Of a stretch of DNA of 64,000 bases, positions 26,088 to 34,957 are shown one piece after another. The position numbers and the translations under genes were made by a program. Within the stretch, counting starts at the first letter, position 1; each line of letters opens with the position of its first letter. The DNA comes from Gemmatimonadota bacterium (GTDB lineage Bacteria; Gemmatimonadota; Gemmatimonadetes; Longimicrobiales; Gaopeijiaceae). Below the pieces are notes generated by a model, which worked only from the letters and a program-made list of their open reading frames with translations, did no database searches and had not been told where the DNA came from. Where the stretch lies: positions 124,001 through 188,000 of the forward strand of contig JAJDXG010000056.1 in NCBI GenBank assembly GCA_022823365.1, written 5' to 3'.

Positions 26088-28764
26088 ATCCCCCGGGGTT
26101 GAGCCTCACGACCGTCGTCGCGCGGCTCCCCTCGCCGGCGAAGCTCACGCGGATCGTACCCTCCGATTGGCCGGATGCGCTCGCGGCGGCGGCGTCGGTC
26201 GGAGTAGCGTCGATCGGCGTGCCGAATAGTTCAACATCGTAGTCGCGTCCCTGTGTGCCCTCGAGGGTCAGCAGCCAACCGTCGTCGTCGGCCACCAGGT
26301 CGATGATCCTCAGGCCCGTGCTGCGTTGACCCGGCTCCAGGTCGATGCGGGGCGGGGCCACCGCCAGTCCGCCCTCCCAGCGCACCACGATCTCGGCGAC
26401 GTCGTCCTGGTCCCTGGCTTCGGGTTCGGCGCCCTCGGGTCCGGGTGCGTCGCGGCCAACCTGGACGCGGACCGCTCCCCCGGAAGGTGCCGGAACGCCA
26501 TCCACCGTGATCGACGGGTTGCGGGCTCCGACAGGCACGTCCGGAACGAAGTCGAGGTCCAGCCGGGGACCTTGCCAGCGGATGATCGTTCGCTGCGAGC
26601 CCCCGGCGGACGTCCAGTCCTGGTGAATCTCCACATCCAGCGTCGTGTTGCCGGCTCGCAGCCCGCGCACCGTCGCCTCCGGCCAGCCGGGCGGAAGCTG
26701 GGGCGCGAGCCGGGCCCGCCCCAGCGGCGTGTCCGGCTGCCACCCGAAGACGCCTCTAAGCAGGGGCGTGGCGAGCATCGAGGTCGCGAAGAACTGGTGC
26801 GGCACGGTCTGGTCGAGAGGCTGGTAGAAGCTGCCGGACAGCAGTTCCGGATGCCGTCCCAGCGCCCAGTCGAAGGTCATCTGCCTTACCGCGTCCATCA
26901 GGTGGAAACCCGCCCAGGGACGGCGGTAACGGTACTGGGCCCACGCCGCGAACCCGGTCACGAACGGCCAGACGGTGCCCATGTTGTACTGCAGCGGGTC
27001 GTAGAGGTCGCTCTCGGTCGAGAGCATGTGCGCGCCCCAGTCCGACGACACCCGGTCGCCGGCCATTCTGGCCAGGGTGGAGCGTGCGCGCTCATCATCG
27101 AACAGCCCGAAGGCGGCCGCCGTGGCGGGCCACACCGTGAGGTTGTCGTTGGTGCCGCCCCCGCGGAGGATCCCGAAAGCGTGGTGTCCCTCCGCTTCGC
27201 GCCAGTAGGCTTCGTTGAGCGTCCTCCGCGCCTGGGGCGCCAGGCGGGCCGCAACCTCACCCGTCTCCCCGTCGCCCAGATGTTCGGCCAGCACGCGCGT
27301 CCCTTCGAGGGCCGCGACCCAGACCGCGGCGAGGTAGATGTCCTGGTGGATGGCCTCCCCCAGCCCCCCCACCTCGACCGCGCCGAGACCGCCCACCGTG
27401 TTCTCGATGATGCCGTCGCCATCGGTCTCGGCGGTCAGGCACCACGCCCACGCGCGCCGGTAGGCCGGCCACAGCTCGCGCACCAGGTCGTCGTCGCCGC
27501 TGGCCCGCCAGTACTCGTACAGCGCGAGCATCCAGTAGGGCGTGGTGTCCGCGTGGTAGTAGGCGTAGGGGTAGGTGTCGAACCAGTCGATGTGCGCGGC
27601 GGCCTGCGAGATCTCGTGGGTGATCTTTCCGTCGGCGCGCTGGTAACGGGCCAGAAACGCCAGCTCCTCCGCCACCAGATCCCACTGACCCAGCGCGTCC
27701 ATGGCAAAGGTGTTGATGGCCGCATCGCCGCCGAAGAACCAGCCGAACCCGGGACGGGTGCCGTTGCGCGACAACCCCCACCCGGCGACGAAGCCGCACC
27801 CCAGATCCGGGTTGCAGACCCGCTGTTCCTCGAGGTTGATCTTCGCCCACTCGAGCGCGAGATCCAGCTCGGGATCGGGGGTTTCGACGGAGGCGGTGGA
27901 GGTGAGCGCGCGACTTGCCCACAACCGCTTGTCGTAGTAGAGCCCCTGGGCGTTCGCGATGAGCTCGCGGTAGCTCTCGAAGACGGCTTCGCGGGGGCCG
28001 CTGCCGGCGGCGACCGCGATGGGGATGAACTCGCGCCCAGCCCGCTCCGGATCGACCGGAATCACCATCGTGCGCGGCGCCTCGCCCAACTGGTGCGCCG
28101 GATGCTCCACCGAGTTGGTCGCCCACGGCGACCCCACGACGGCGTTGCGGGTCTGCAGGCTCTCCGAGAGCACGAAAAGGCGGCGCTCCGCATCCCAGTA
28201 CGCGTACTGTCCGCCCAGCGAGCCCGGCCACATGTAGTTCAGCACGGGCTCGAACTCGGCGACGATCTCGAGCGGCTCGGGGGTGTCGACCTCCAGCAGC
28301 ACGAGGAGGCCGGACGTAGCCGTGTCGGCGGGCGCGAGGATGTGCTGGCGCACCTGGAAGGCAGCGTGGCTGTAGGTGATGGTCGCCAGCTCGGGCCGCA
28401 CCTGCACCGTGCGCGCCACCTGGTCCCCGGGGATCGGAGCGCCGTTGCCGGCCGCCGAGAAGCTCAGGCGGAAGCCGTTTCCGACCTTCAGCGGATGCAC
28501 CCACAGTTCGGCTTCACCGGTCTCGAGTCCCAGCCACGCCGCGCGCGGGCCGACCACGCCGAGGTATTCCCCGGGCCGCACCGGGCCGGTGAGCTCGATT
28601 GGGGAGGAGATGATGTCGAAGCGGGGCACGGAGAGGGTGGTCAGTTCGATGGACGAGGGAGCCTGGGCGCGCGCGGCCGTGCTGAAGACCGAAATGGAGG
28701 TCGCCGTGACGACGATGGCCGCGAACAGGCGGGGCGCTCTGCCTGGATGAACGCGAAGAACCAT
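26086..28764 (-). CDS. Secreted (alpha/alpha)6-barrel glycosidase, amylo-alpha-1,6-glucosidase-like
   Basis: An 892-aa exported protein (signal peptide with ATSISVFSTAARAQ). GGGGGAGG seven bases before the ATG fixes the start. An N-terminal beta-sandwich (about 35-270) precedes a six-hairpin glycosidase domain (about 290-690): GFGWFFGGDAAINTFAMDAL, FLARYQRADGKITHEISQ, DWFDTYPYAYYHADTTPYWM, and a tetratricopeptide-like run ending GSFYQPLDQTVPHQFF. These segments resemble debranching-enzyme / GH15-like barrels with catalytic acids near HEI and DTTP. A C-terminal beta domain follows. The likely action is hydrolysis of an oligosaccharide outside the inner membrane; the exact linkage is uncertain. 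It is convergent with mazF. Confidence 0.78.
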   Translation of the reverse strand: MVLRVHPGRAPRLFAAIVVTATSISVFSTAARAQAPSSIELTTLSVPRFDIISSPIELTGPVRPGEYLGVVGPRAAWLGLETGEAELWVHPLKVGNGFRLSFSAAGNGAPIPGDQVARTVQVRPELATITYSHAAFQVRQHILAPADTATSGLLVLLEVDTPEPLEIVAEFEPVLNYMWPGSLGGQYAYWDAERRLFVLSESLQTRNAVVGSPWATNSVEHPAHQLGEAPRTMVIPVDPERAGREFIPIAVAAGSGPREAVFESYRELIANAQGLYYDKRLWASRALTSTASVETPDPELDLALEWAKINLEEQRVCNPDLGCGFVAGWGLSRNGTRPGFGWFFGGDAAINTFAMDALGQWDLVAEELAFLARYQRADGKITHEISQAAAHIDWFDTYPYAYYHADTTPYWMLALYEYWRASGDDDLVRELWPAYRRAWAWCLTAETDGDGIIENTVGGLGAVEVGGLGEAIHQDIYLAAVWVAALEGTRVLAEHLGDGETGEVAARLAPQARRTLNEAYWREAEGHHAFGILRGGGTNDNLTVWPATAAAFGLFDDERARSTLARMAGDRVSSDWGAHMLSTESDLYDPLQYNMGTVWPFVTGFAAWAQYRYRRPWAGFHLMDAVRQMTFDWALGRHPELLSGSFYQPLDQTVPHQFFATSMLATPLLRGVFGWQPDTPLGRARLAPQLPPGWPEATVRGLRAGNTTLDVEIHQDWTSAGGSQRTIIRWQGPRLDLDFVPDVPVGARNPSITVDGVPAPSGGAVRVQVGRDAPGPEGAEPEARDQDDVAEIVVRWEGGLAVAPPRIDLEPGQRSTGLRIIDLVADDDGWLLTLEGTQGRDYDVELFGTPIDATPTDAAAASASGQSEGTIRVSFAGEGSRATTVVRLNPGG

Positions 28765-29050
28765 CTGACTGCCTCCCCCGGGGCGGGACTGGGTGGGTTG
28801 CAGTCAGCCTACAGCGTGCAGCCTCGGAAACCTAGTCCTCCCGCCATCCTTGCCTGGCTGGCCGCCGACGCTCTCCCGCACACAGGACGCCGCGTGGACG
28901 ACGCGCTTCTTGATTGCGGCCGGTGTCGTGGTTCTCTTGCAGGGGGTGGGAGTCTTCCCCGTCACCTCTCGCGTAGGCATCCCGCATGCGCCATGGATCA
29001 GACCTGCTTCCGGAAGGGCTTGGGCCTCGCGGGAAGCGAGCAGGTGGCCC

Positions 29051-32000
29051 TTGACCCCTGAAGGGGCGGATCAGCCGAACCTGACCGGCGGCCGAACCGG
29101 GCCGATCGCCTTCATGGCCCGAAACAGCGTGGCGGCGAACGTGCTCATGCTGTTTCTGCTCCTCGCGGGCCTGGCGGCAGCGAGGAACCTGGTTCAGGAG
29201 ATTCTTCCCGAACTGTCCCTGGATCAAGTCCAGGTCCTCGTCGTCTATCCCGGCGCGACCCCCGGGGAGATCGAGGAATCGATCGTCACCAAGATCGAGG
29301 AGCAGATCCGGGGCGTGGAGGGCCTGGACCGGCTGGAAGCGACCGCTTCCGAGGGTTTCGGCTCGGTCATCGCGCAGTTCAAGTCGGGCACCGATGTCGA
29401 TCGCGCGATCAGCGAGGTCAAGGGCGAGGTCGACCGCATCATCACCTTCCCCGAGGAGGCGGAACGGCCTCAGGTGCGCGAAATCACGAGCCGGCAGAAC
29501 GTCATCCGCCTGCTGGTTCACGGTGATGTCCCGGAGCGCGCCCTCAAGGAACTGGCGTACGAAATCGAGGAGGGCATCTCGTCCCTCCCGGAGGTTTCGC
29601 TGGCCGAAGTCAGCGGTGCCCGGCCGTACGAGGTCTCCATCGAGGTCCCGGTCAGCCGGCTGCGGGCGCTGGGTCTCACCCTCGAGGATGTCGCCATGGC
29701 GGTGCGGCAGGGCTCGATGGAGCTGTCGGCCGGCAGGATCTCCGACGGCGAGAACGAGATCCTGGTCCGCACGCTCGGCAGGAACTACGACCAGGGCGAC
29801 TTCGAGGACATCATCGTCCTGACCCGCTCGGACGGGACATCGGTCCGCCTGAACGAGATCGCAACCGTGCGGGATGGATTCGCGGACACCGATCTGAGCG
29901 TGCGCTACAACGGCCGGCGAGCCGTCGGCATCGATGTCTACCGCGCGTCGAACGAGAAAGTCCTCGAGATAGCGGAAGCGGTAAGGCAGTATCTCGCAAG
30001 CGAAGTGCTCCCCGCCCTGCCGCCCGGGGTTGAGGTCGAGATATGGAAGGACGACTCGGTCGAGGTTTCCGGAAGGCTCGGCCTGATGATCGAGAACGCG
30101 CTGCTGGGGCTGGCGCTCGTCCTCCTGGCCCTCACCCTGTTCCTCGAGGTCCGGCTCGCGCTATGGGTGGCCATTGGCCTGGCGGTCTCGTTCATCGGGG
30201 CCTTCCTGTTCATGGAGTTCCTGGGCGTCTCGGTCAACATGTTCTCGCTGATGGCGCTCGTTCTCGCGCTGGGGATCGTCGTGGACGACGCGATCGTCGT
30301 GGGGGAAAGCGTCTTCACGCAACGGGAGCGGGGCGTTGGCGGGGTTGCCGCGGCGATCCAGGGGACGCGGCGGGTCAGTGCGCCGGTCATCTTCTCGGTG
30401 CTCACCACGGTGACGGCGTTCTCCGCGCTCCTGACCGCGCCCGGCCCGCAGGGTGAACTCGGTCGCCCGATTCCGCTGGTGGTGATCACGGTCCTCCTGA
30501 TTTCTCTCGTGGAATCCCTTCTGGTGCTGCCGAACCATCTGGCGCATCTGCCCGCTCCTGGTGCCTCGGGCGAGGGCTGGATATCCGGTCGGCTCACCCG
30601 TGTCCGTGGACGCGTGGATGCCCTGCTGAAGCGGATCGTGGATGGTCCGCTGGACCGCGGACTGCGTCTGTCCGTCGACCAGCCCGGCATCGTGCTCGCC
30701 TCCGCGGCGGGACTGCTCGTGCTCACGATGGCGGCCGTCAATGCCGGCGTGGTCCCCAACCAGTTCCTGACCCCCATCGAGGGTGAAGTCGTCTCCGCCA
30801 ACCTGGAGATGCCGGTGGGCACGCCCGGGGAGCGGACGTCCGCGGTTGCGGCGCAAATCGAGGCTGCAGGGCATCGCGCGGTGGAGCGCATCTCGCGCGA
30901 GCGCGATGCCGATGCGGATCCCCTGGAGGTCGGGGTCGCCGTCACGGTCGGCCAGACCGCCGCGCTCTACGACCCTCTGGGGGGCAACGCGTTGGAGGCC
31001 GCACGGGGCCACCTGGGCGCCGTCCAGTTCAAGCTCATCGACTGGGAGCGCCATGACATCGCCTCATCCACCTTCGAGCGGCTCTGGCGCGAGGAGGTCG
31101 GAGTGCTCCCGAGCGCGAGATCGCTGTCGATTTCCTCGAACCTGATCACGCTCGGACTTCCGGTACATTTCGAGCTCTCGCATCCGGACCCCGAACGGCT
31201 CGCCGTGATCGCGGACGAGTTCGTGACCGAGCTGAATGGCATCGACGGCGTCTTCGACGTGCGCAGCAACCTCGACGAGGGGTTCCGCGAACTGCAGCTC
31301 GAGTTGAAGCCGGCGGCTCGCACGCTGAACCTGACAGTCGGCCATTTCGCGTCGCAGGTTCGCTCCGCCTTCTTCGGAGCCGAGGCGCTCAGGGTGCAGC
31401 GCGGGCGCGAGGACGTGGGTGTGTTCGTGCGCCTCCCCGAAGACGAGCGCAATTCCGCCGTCGATGTGGAGCGCTACCTGGTGCGCACGCCCGGCGGCGA
31501 GGTTCCGCTGGGTCAGGTGGCGTCGGCCGGTTTCGCGCGGTCGGCGGCCACCATCCACCGGATGGACGGGCGCCGCGCCGTCACCGTAACCGCGGATGTG
31601 GATCCGGTGCTCGCCACCGGCCAGCAGGTCAACCGGAGCCTGGAGGAAGGGATCCTGGAGCGCCTGTCGGCCGAGGACCGCTCGTTCGAGCACACCTATG
31701 GCGGCCAGCGCAAGCAGCAGGAGGAGGCCAACGCCGATCTGAGCCGTTCGCTCTTCCTGGCGCTCCTCGTCATGTACGCGCTGATGGCGATTCCCTTCGG
31801 TTCCTACACCCAGCCGCTGATCATCCTGGCAGCGGTGCCCCTGGGGGTGATCGGCGCTGTCGCAGGGCACATGCTTCTCGGGCTGAGCCTGGGCATCTGG
31901 TCGATGTACGGGCTGATCGGGGTGAGCGGCGTGGTCGTCAACGACTCACTGATGATGATCAAGTTCATCAACGACCTGAAGGCGTCCGGGCTCCCGGTGC

Positions 32001-32242
32001 GGGACGCGATCGTCGCCGGCGCCAAGGACCGCTTCCGGGCCATCCTGCTGACTTCCGTGACGACGTTCGTTGGGGTCGCCCCGCTGGTCTTCGAGACCAG
32101 CACCCACGCGCAACACCTCGTGCCCCTGGCCGCGTCCGTGGGGTTCGGGGTCCTGATCGCCACGGCGCTGCTCATGCTCGTGATCCCGGCGCTCCTCATG
32201 GCCCAGCACTCGATCGTAGCCGGGAGGGAAGCCAGAGCCTGA
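29051..32242 (+). CDS. RND-family efflux transporter (AcrB/HAE1-like)
   Basis: Inner-membrane proton-driven pump. The start is uncertain. TTG at 29051 (MTPEGADQPNLTGG) has AGGTGG upstream and gives 1063 aa with the usual short cytoplasmic lead before helix 1 (FMARNSVAANVLMLFLLLAG). ATG 29114 gives 1042 aa but has no ribosome binding site. The family layout is intact: periplasmic PN1/PN2 (YPGATPGEIEESIVTKIEEQ), helices 2-6 with the TM4 proton-relay pair GIVVDDAIVVGESVF, a second periplasmic domain, and helices 8-12 (VSGVVVNDSLMMIKFIN). No membrane-fusion or outer-membrane partner gene is adjacent, so partners must be encoded elsewhere. The substrate is unknown. Confidence 0.9.
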   Translation: MTPEGADQPNLTGGRTGPIAFMARNSVAANVLMLFLLLAGLAAARNLVQEILPELSLDQVQVLVVYPGATPGEIEESIVTKIEEQIRGVEGLDRLEATASEGFGSVIAQFKSGTDVDRAISEVKGEVDRIITFPEEAERPQVREITSRQNVIRLLVHGDVPERALKELAYEIEEGISSLPEVSLAEVSGARPYEVSIEVPVSRLRALGLTLEDVAMAVRQGSMELSAGRISDGENEILVRTLGRNYDQGDFEDIIVLTRSDGTSVRLNEIATVRDGFADTDLSVRYNGRRAVGIDVYRASNEKVLEIAEAVRQYLASEVLPALPPGVEVEIWKDDSVEVSGRLGLMIENALLGLALVLLALTLFLEVRLALWVAIGLAVSFIGAFLFMEFLGVSVNMFSLMALVLALGIVVDDAIVVGESVFTQRERGVGGVAAAIQGTRRVSAPVIFSVLTTVTAFSALLTAPGPQGELGRPIPLVVITVLLISLVESLLVLPNHLAHLPAPGASGEGWISGRLTRVRGRVDALLKRIVDGPLDRGLRLSVDQPGIVLASAAGLLVLTMAAVNAGVVPNQFLTPIEGEVVSANLEMPVGTPGERTSAVAAQIEAAGHRAVERISRERDADADPLEVGVAVTVGQTAALYDPLGGNALEAARGHLGAVQFKLIDWERHDIASSTFERLWREEVGVLPSARSLSISSNLITLGLPVHFELSHPDPERLAVIADEFVTELNGIDGVFDVRSNLDEGFRELQLELKPAARTLNLTVGHFASQVRSAFFGAEALRVQRGREDVGVFVRLPEDERNSAVDVERYLVRTPGGEVPLGQVASAGFARSAATIHRMDGRRAVTVTADVDPVLATGQQVNRSLEEGILERLSAEDRSFEHTYGGQRKQQEEANADLSRSLFLALLVMYALMAIPFGSYTQPLIILAAVPLGVIGAVAGHMLLGLSLGIWSMYGLIGVSGVVVNDSLMMIKFINDLKASGLPVRDAIVAGAKDRFRAILLTSVTTFVGVAPLVFETSTHAQHLVPLAASVGFGVLIATALLMLVIPALLMAQHSIVAGREARA

Positions 32243-32267
32243 GCGGCCGGGGCCTGAGCTGGCAATC

Positions 32268-32283
32268 CGACGAGTGCTCGTCG
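32268..32283. terminator. Hairpin between convergent genes
   Basis: CGACGA and TCGTCG form a perfect six-pair stem around GTGC between the RND stop (32242) and the kynureninase-like stop (32311). No T tract. Confidence 0.4.
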
Positions 32284-32310
32284 TGGAGGGCTACGGCAGG
32301 CGGTTCCGCC

Positions 32311-33480
32311 TCAGCAATGCGCGGCCAGGACCGCCCCGAGTGTCTCGACCGCCTCGTCCAGCTGATGCCGGGTCACGTAGGGCGCCGGCCCCAGGCGCAA
32401 CGAGCTGCCACGGAAGTCCGTGTGGATGCCGCGCTTCCTGAGCTCGCCCGAGATCTTCCCTGCAACGGGGGTGGTCAGGGCCAGAAAGCCGCCTCTCCGG
32501 GACAACGGCAACGTGCGATCTCGCGAGAGAATCCGCGGATCCGGGTCCAGGGCATCGATCCCCGCCGCGAGCTGGCGGATCTGCTGCAGGCTGATCCGCC
32601 GAAGGCGCTCCGGGACAAGCCCATTCTCCCGAAAGAACCTGAACACCGCCGCCGCCCGATAGTGGCTGACCGGATCGTAGGTCGAGCCCGCGAAGCGCAG
32701 ATGGCCTTCCCCGCAGGTGGGTTCGCCGTGTCCGCGTCCGGCTGCCAGCGTCCCGAACTCCGCGAACCACCCGGTCAGCACCGGCCTCAGCCGGCAGTGC
32801 CGCGGGAATCTCAGGAAACAGTTCCCTTCGCCCAGCTGACAATACTTGTAGCCGCCTCCCGTCACGAACGCGTCCCTCAGCCCCAACTTCACGACGGAGA
32901 ACGGGACCGCGTTAAGCGAGTGATAGGCGTCCACCAGAAGTTCCGCGCCGACCCGCGCGCAAGCGGCGGCTACCTCGTCCAGTCCCTGGACGATCCGCGC
33001 ATCGCGGAAGAGCACCGAGGACACCAGCACCGCCGCCGTGCGGCCGTCCACCTCCGCGACGAGGCCATCCGCCGGCGGCACGCCACCGGCGGTCGGCACT
33101 GTCGTGACCTCGATTCCCTCGCGCCCGAGCCGTTCCAGCTGGCGCCGGATCGAATGGAACTCGCCATCGGTGGTCACGAGGCGCGGCCGCTCCTGCAAGG
33201 GCAGCGCCGACAGAAACCGGGTGACCAGCTCGTGCGTGTTTTGCCCCAGCGCGATGTGGCCGTCCGGGTCGTCCAGCAGGCGGCGGTACCCTGCCCGCAC
33301 CTCGGCGGCCACCTCGAACGCGCGCTCCCACTTGTCGTCCACAAGTTCGGCGGCGTCGAGCCATGCCTGCCGCTGGGCGTCGAACGCCACGTCGGGCCAC
33401 GCCTGGTGTGAATGCCCGGTGAGGAGCACGCGCTCCGACACCCGGAAGCGGGAGTAGTGGCGGACCAGGTCTTCGGTCAT
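32311..33480 (-). CDS. Kynureninase-like PLP enzyme (aminotransferase class V fold)
   Basis: A 389-aa fold-type I PLP enzyme. The PLP Lys is Lys212 in TGGGYKYCQLGEGNCFLRFP; AELLVDAYHSLNAVPF carries the Asp and His that hold the cofactor ring, and TTDGEFHSIRRQ is the equivalent of the phosphate-binding region. The layout resembles kynureninase, which hydrolyses kynurenine to anthranilate and alanine, but the usual SYKYLNGGPG signature is altered. The substrate may differ; cysteine desulfurase-like activity is an alternative. AAGGGG lies eight bases before the ATG. It is divergent from the P450, and no other tryptophan-degradation gene is nearby. Confidence 0.75.
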   Translation of the reverse strand: MTEDLVRHYSRFRVSERVLLTGHSHQAWPDVAFDAQRQAWLDAAELVDDKWERAFEVAAEVRAGYRRLLDDPDGHIALGQNTHELVTRFLSALPLQERPRLVTTDGEFHSIRRQLERLGREGIEVTTVPTAGGVPPADGLVAEVDGRTAAVLVSSVLFRDARIVQGLDEVAAACARVGAELLVDAYHSLNAVPFSVVKLGLRDAFVTGGGYKYCQLGEGNCFLRFPRHCRLRPVLTGWFAEFGTLAAGRGHGEPTCGEGHLRFAGSTYDPVSHYRAAAVFRFFRENGLVPERLRRISLQQIRQLAAGIDALDPDPRILSRDRTLPLSRRGGFLALTTPVAGKISGELRKRGIHTDFRGSSLRLGPAPYVTRHQLDEAVETLGAVLAAHC

Positions 33481-33585
33481 CCGCGTGCCCCTTGCAGCGG
33501 TCTACGCCGCCGGGCACGCTGTCCGGGTGCCGGAGGGGAACCCGGGAAGGTGACCGGACGGCTTTCTTCAGGTGAGCCTGATCTC

Positions 33586-34806
33586 ATGCAGAACGCTACA
33601 ACGATGAATCGGGGCGATGCCAGCCGCGCCCGGCGGTTCCCTCGGGGAGCCCGGGTGACCGTCGAGGCACTGGCCGGCGATCCCTACCCCCTGTTCCACG
33701 AACTCCGGGCTGCGGAACCGGTGACGTGGGTTCCGGAGCTCGGCATGTGGATGCTCACGCGCCGGGACGACATCGTGGAGGTGCTGGCCGACTGGCAACG
33801 CTTCACAACCGACGCGCCCGCCTCCACCATCCGCGACATCTTCGGCTCGCACATGCTCACAACCGACGGCGAGCCCCAGATCCGCTACAAACGCCGCTTC
33901 ATCGGCCCGTTTCGGCGCGGCAACCTGGAGCGCAATCTGCTCGGGACGGTGCGGGCGGTTCTGGACGGGCTGATGGAAGAGCTCGAGGACGGTCGGCGGC
34001 GCGCGGCCGACCTGCGGGCCCGGCTGGCGCGGCCACTGTCGGTGCGGAGCATCTGCCGGGTGCTGGGGCTTCCGGAACGCGATGGAGCCCGCCTGCTGGC
34101 CTGGTACGACGACTTCGCGGCGGCGCTCGAGAACTTCACGGGGGATCCCGGCGTGCGGAGGGCGGGGAAGGCCGCGGCCCGCGAGTTCGGCGAATACGTG
34201 ACGCCCTTCCTCCGGGGGAAGCGTCCGGTGCCCGCAGGCTCGACCATCGCGGGACTCCGCGCCGACGCCGAGCCGCTTGCCGAGGCGGAGATGGTCGCCA
34301 ACCTGCTGATCATCCTTTTCGGCGGCATCGAGACCACCGAGTCGGCCATCGCAAGCGCGATCTGGGCCGCGCTGACTCACCGGACGGCTTCGAGGCCGGC
34401 CGCCGACGACCCGGGCCGGCTGGACGATGTGTTCGAGGAGTCGCTCAGGTGGGACGCGGCCGTCCAGTCCTGCACGCGGTTCACCACGGAGCCGGTCGAG
34501 ATCCGGGGCGTGAGGATCCCCGCCAACGAGACCGTCCAGTGCATGCTGGGTGCCGCCAACCGCGATCCCGCCCACTTCGACGATCCCGACCGCTTCGATC
34601 CGGACCGGGCCAACGCGCGCGACCACCTGTCCTTCGGCGCCGGGCGCCACTTCTGCCTGGGAGCCACCCTGGCGCGCATCGAGGCGCGGGAGGCGCTGGC
34701 CCGGGTGTTCCGCCTGCCGGGGCTGCGACTCGACCCGGAGCGGCCCAGCCGCCCTCACGGCCACGAATTCCGGGCCCCGCCGGGGGTTTGGGTGGTGTGG
34801 GGGTGA
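33586..34806 (+). CDS. Cytochrome P450
   Basis: A 406-aa soluble bacterial P450 (CYP). Start at ATG 33586 (MQNATTMNRG); an internal ATG at 33604 is the alternative. Helix C/I and haem features: I-helix LLIILFGGIETTESAIAS, in which Gly-Ile-Glu-Thr-Thr replaces the usual AGxxT, and an ExxR as EESLR. The PERF-like FDDPDRFDPDRANARDHLSF is followed by the haem loop FGAGRHFCLGATLARIEARE with Cys357. The FGGxE(T)T form occurs in several actinobacterial and myxobacterial P450s. No ferredoxin or reductase gene is adjacent. The substrate is unknown. Confidence 0.93.
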   Translation: MQNATTMNRGDASRARRFPRGARVTVEALAGDPYPLFHELRAAEPVTWVPELGMWMLTRRDDIVEVLADWQRFTTDAPASTIRDIFGSHMLTTDGEPQIRYKRRFIGPFRRGNLERNLLGTVRAVLDGLMEELEDGRRRAADLRARLARPLSVRSICRVLGLPERDGARLLAWYDDFAAALENFTGDPGVRRAGKAAAREFGEYVTPFLRGKRPVPAGSTIAGLRADAEPLAEAEMVANLLIILFGGIETTESAIASAIWAALTHRTASRPAADDPGRLDDVFEESLRWDAAVQSCTRFTTEPVEIRGVRIPANETVQCMLGAANRDPAHFDDPDRFDPDRANARDHLSFGAGRHFCLGATLARIEAREALARVFRLPGLRLDPERPSRPHGHEFRAPPGVWVVWG

Positions 34807-34957
34807 GGGGGCACGCAGCACCTCGGATCGCCCACGCCTGGCGCGTGATATCTTCGAATGAGCGCGGGAGCATCGGGCGCGGCCGGACTGAAGGAGACCG
34901 CCCGGCGGTTGTGAATGCCCGCCCGCCCGCCATCCCCCGGTTTCAAGGAGCATTCCC

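Noticed and set aside
26326-29061. 911-aa plus-strand ORF
   Set aside because: Antisense shadow of the secreted glycosidase gene.
29051-29075. TGA after VALDP near the RND start as another Sec codon
   Set aside because: No redox motif around it and no SECIS-type hairpin with correct spacing; it is in a non-coding frame.
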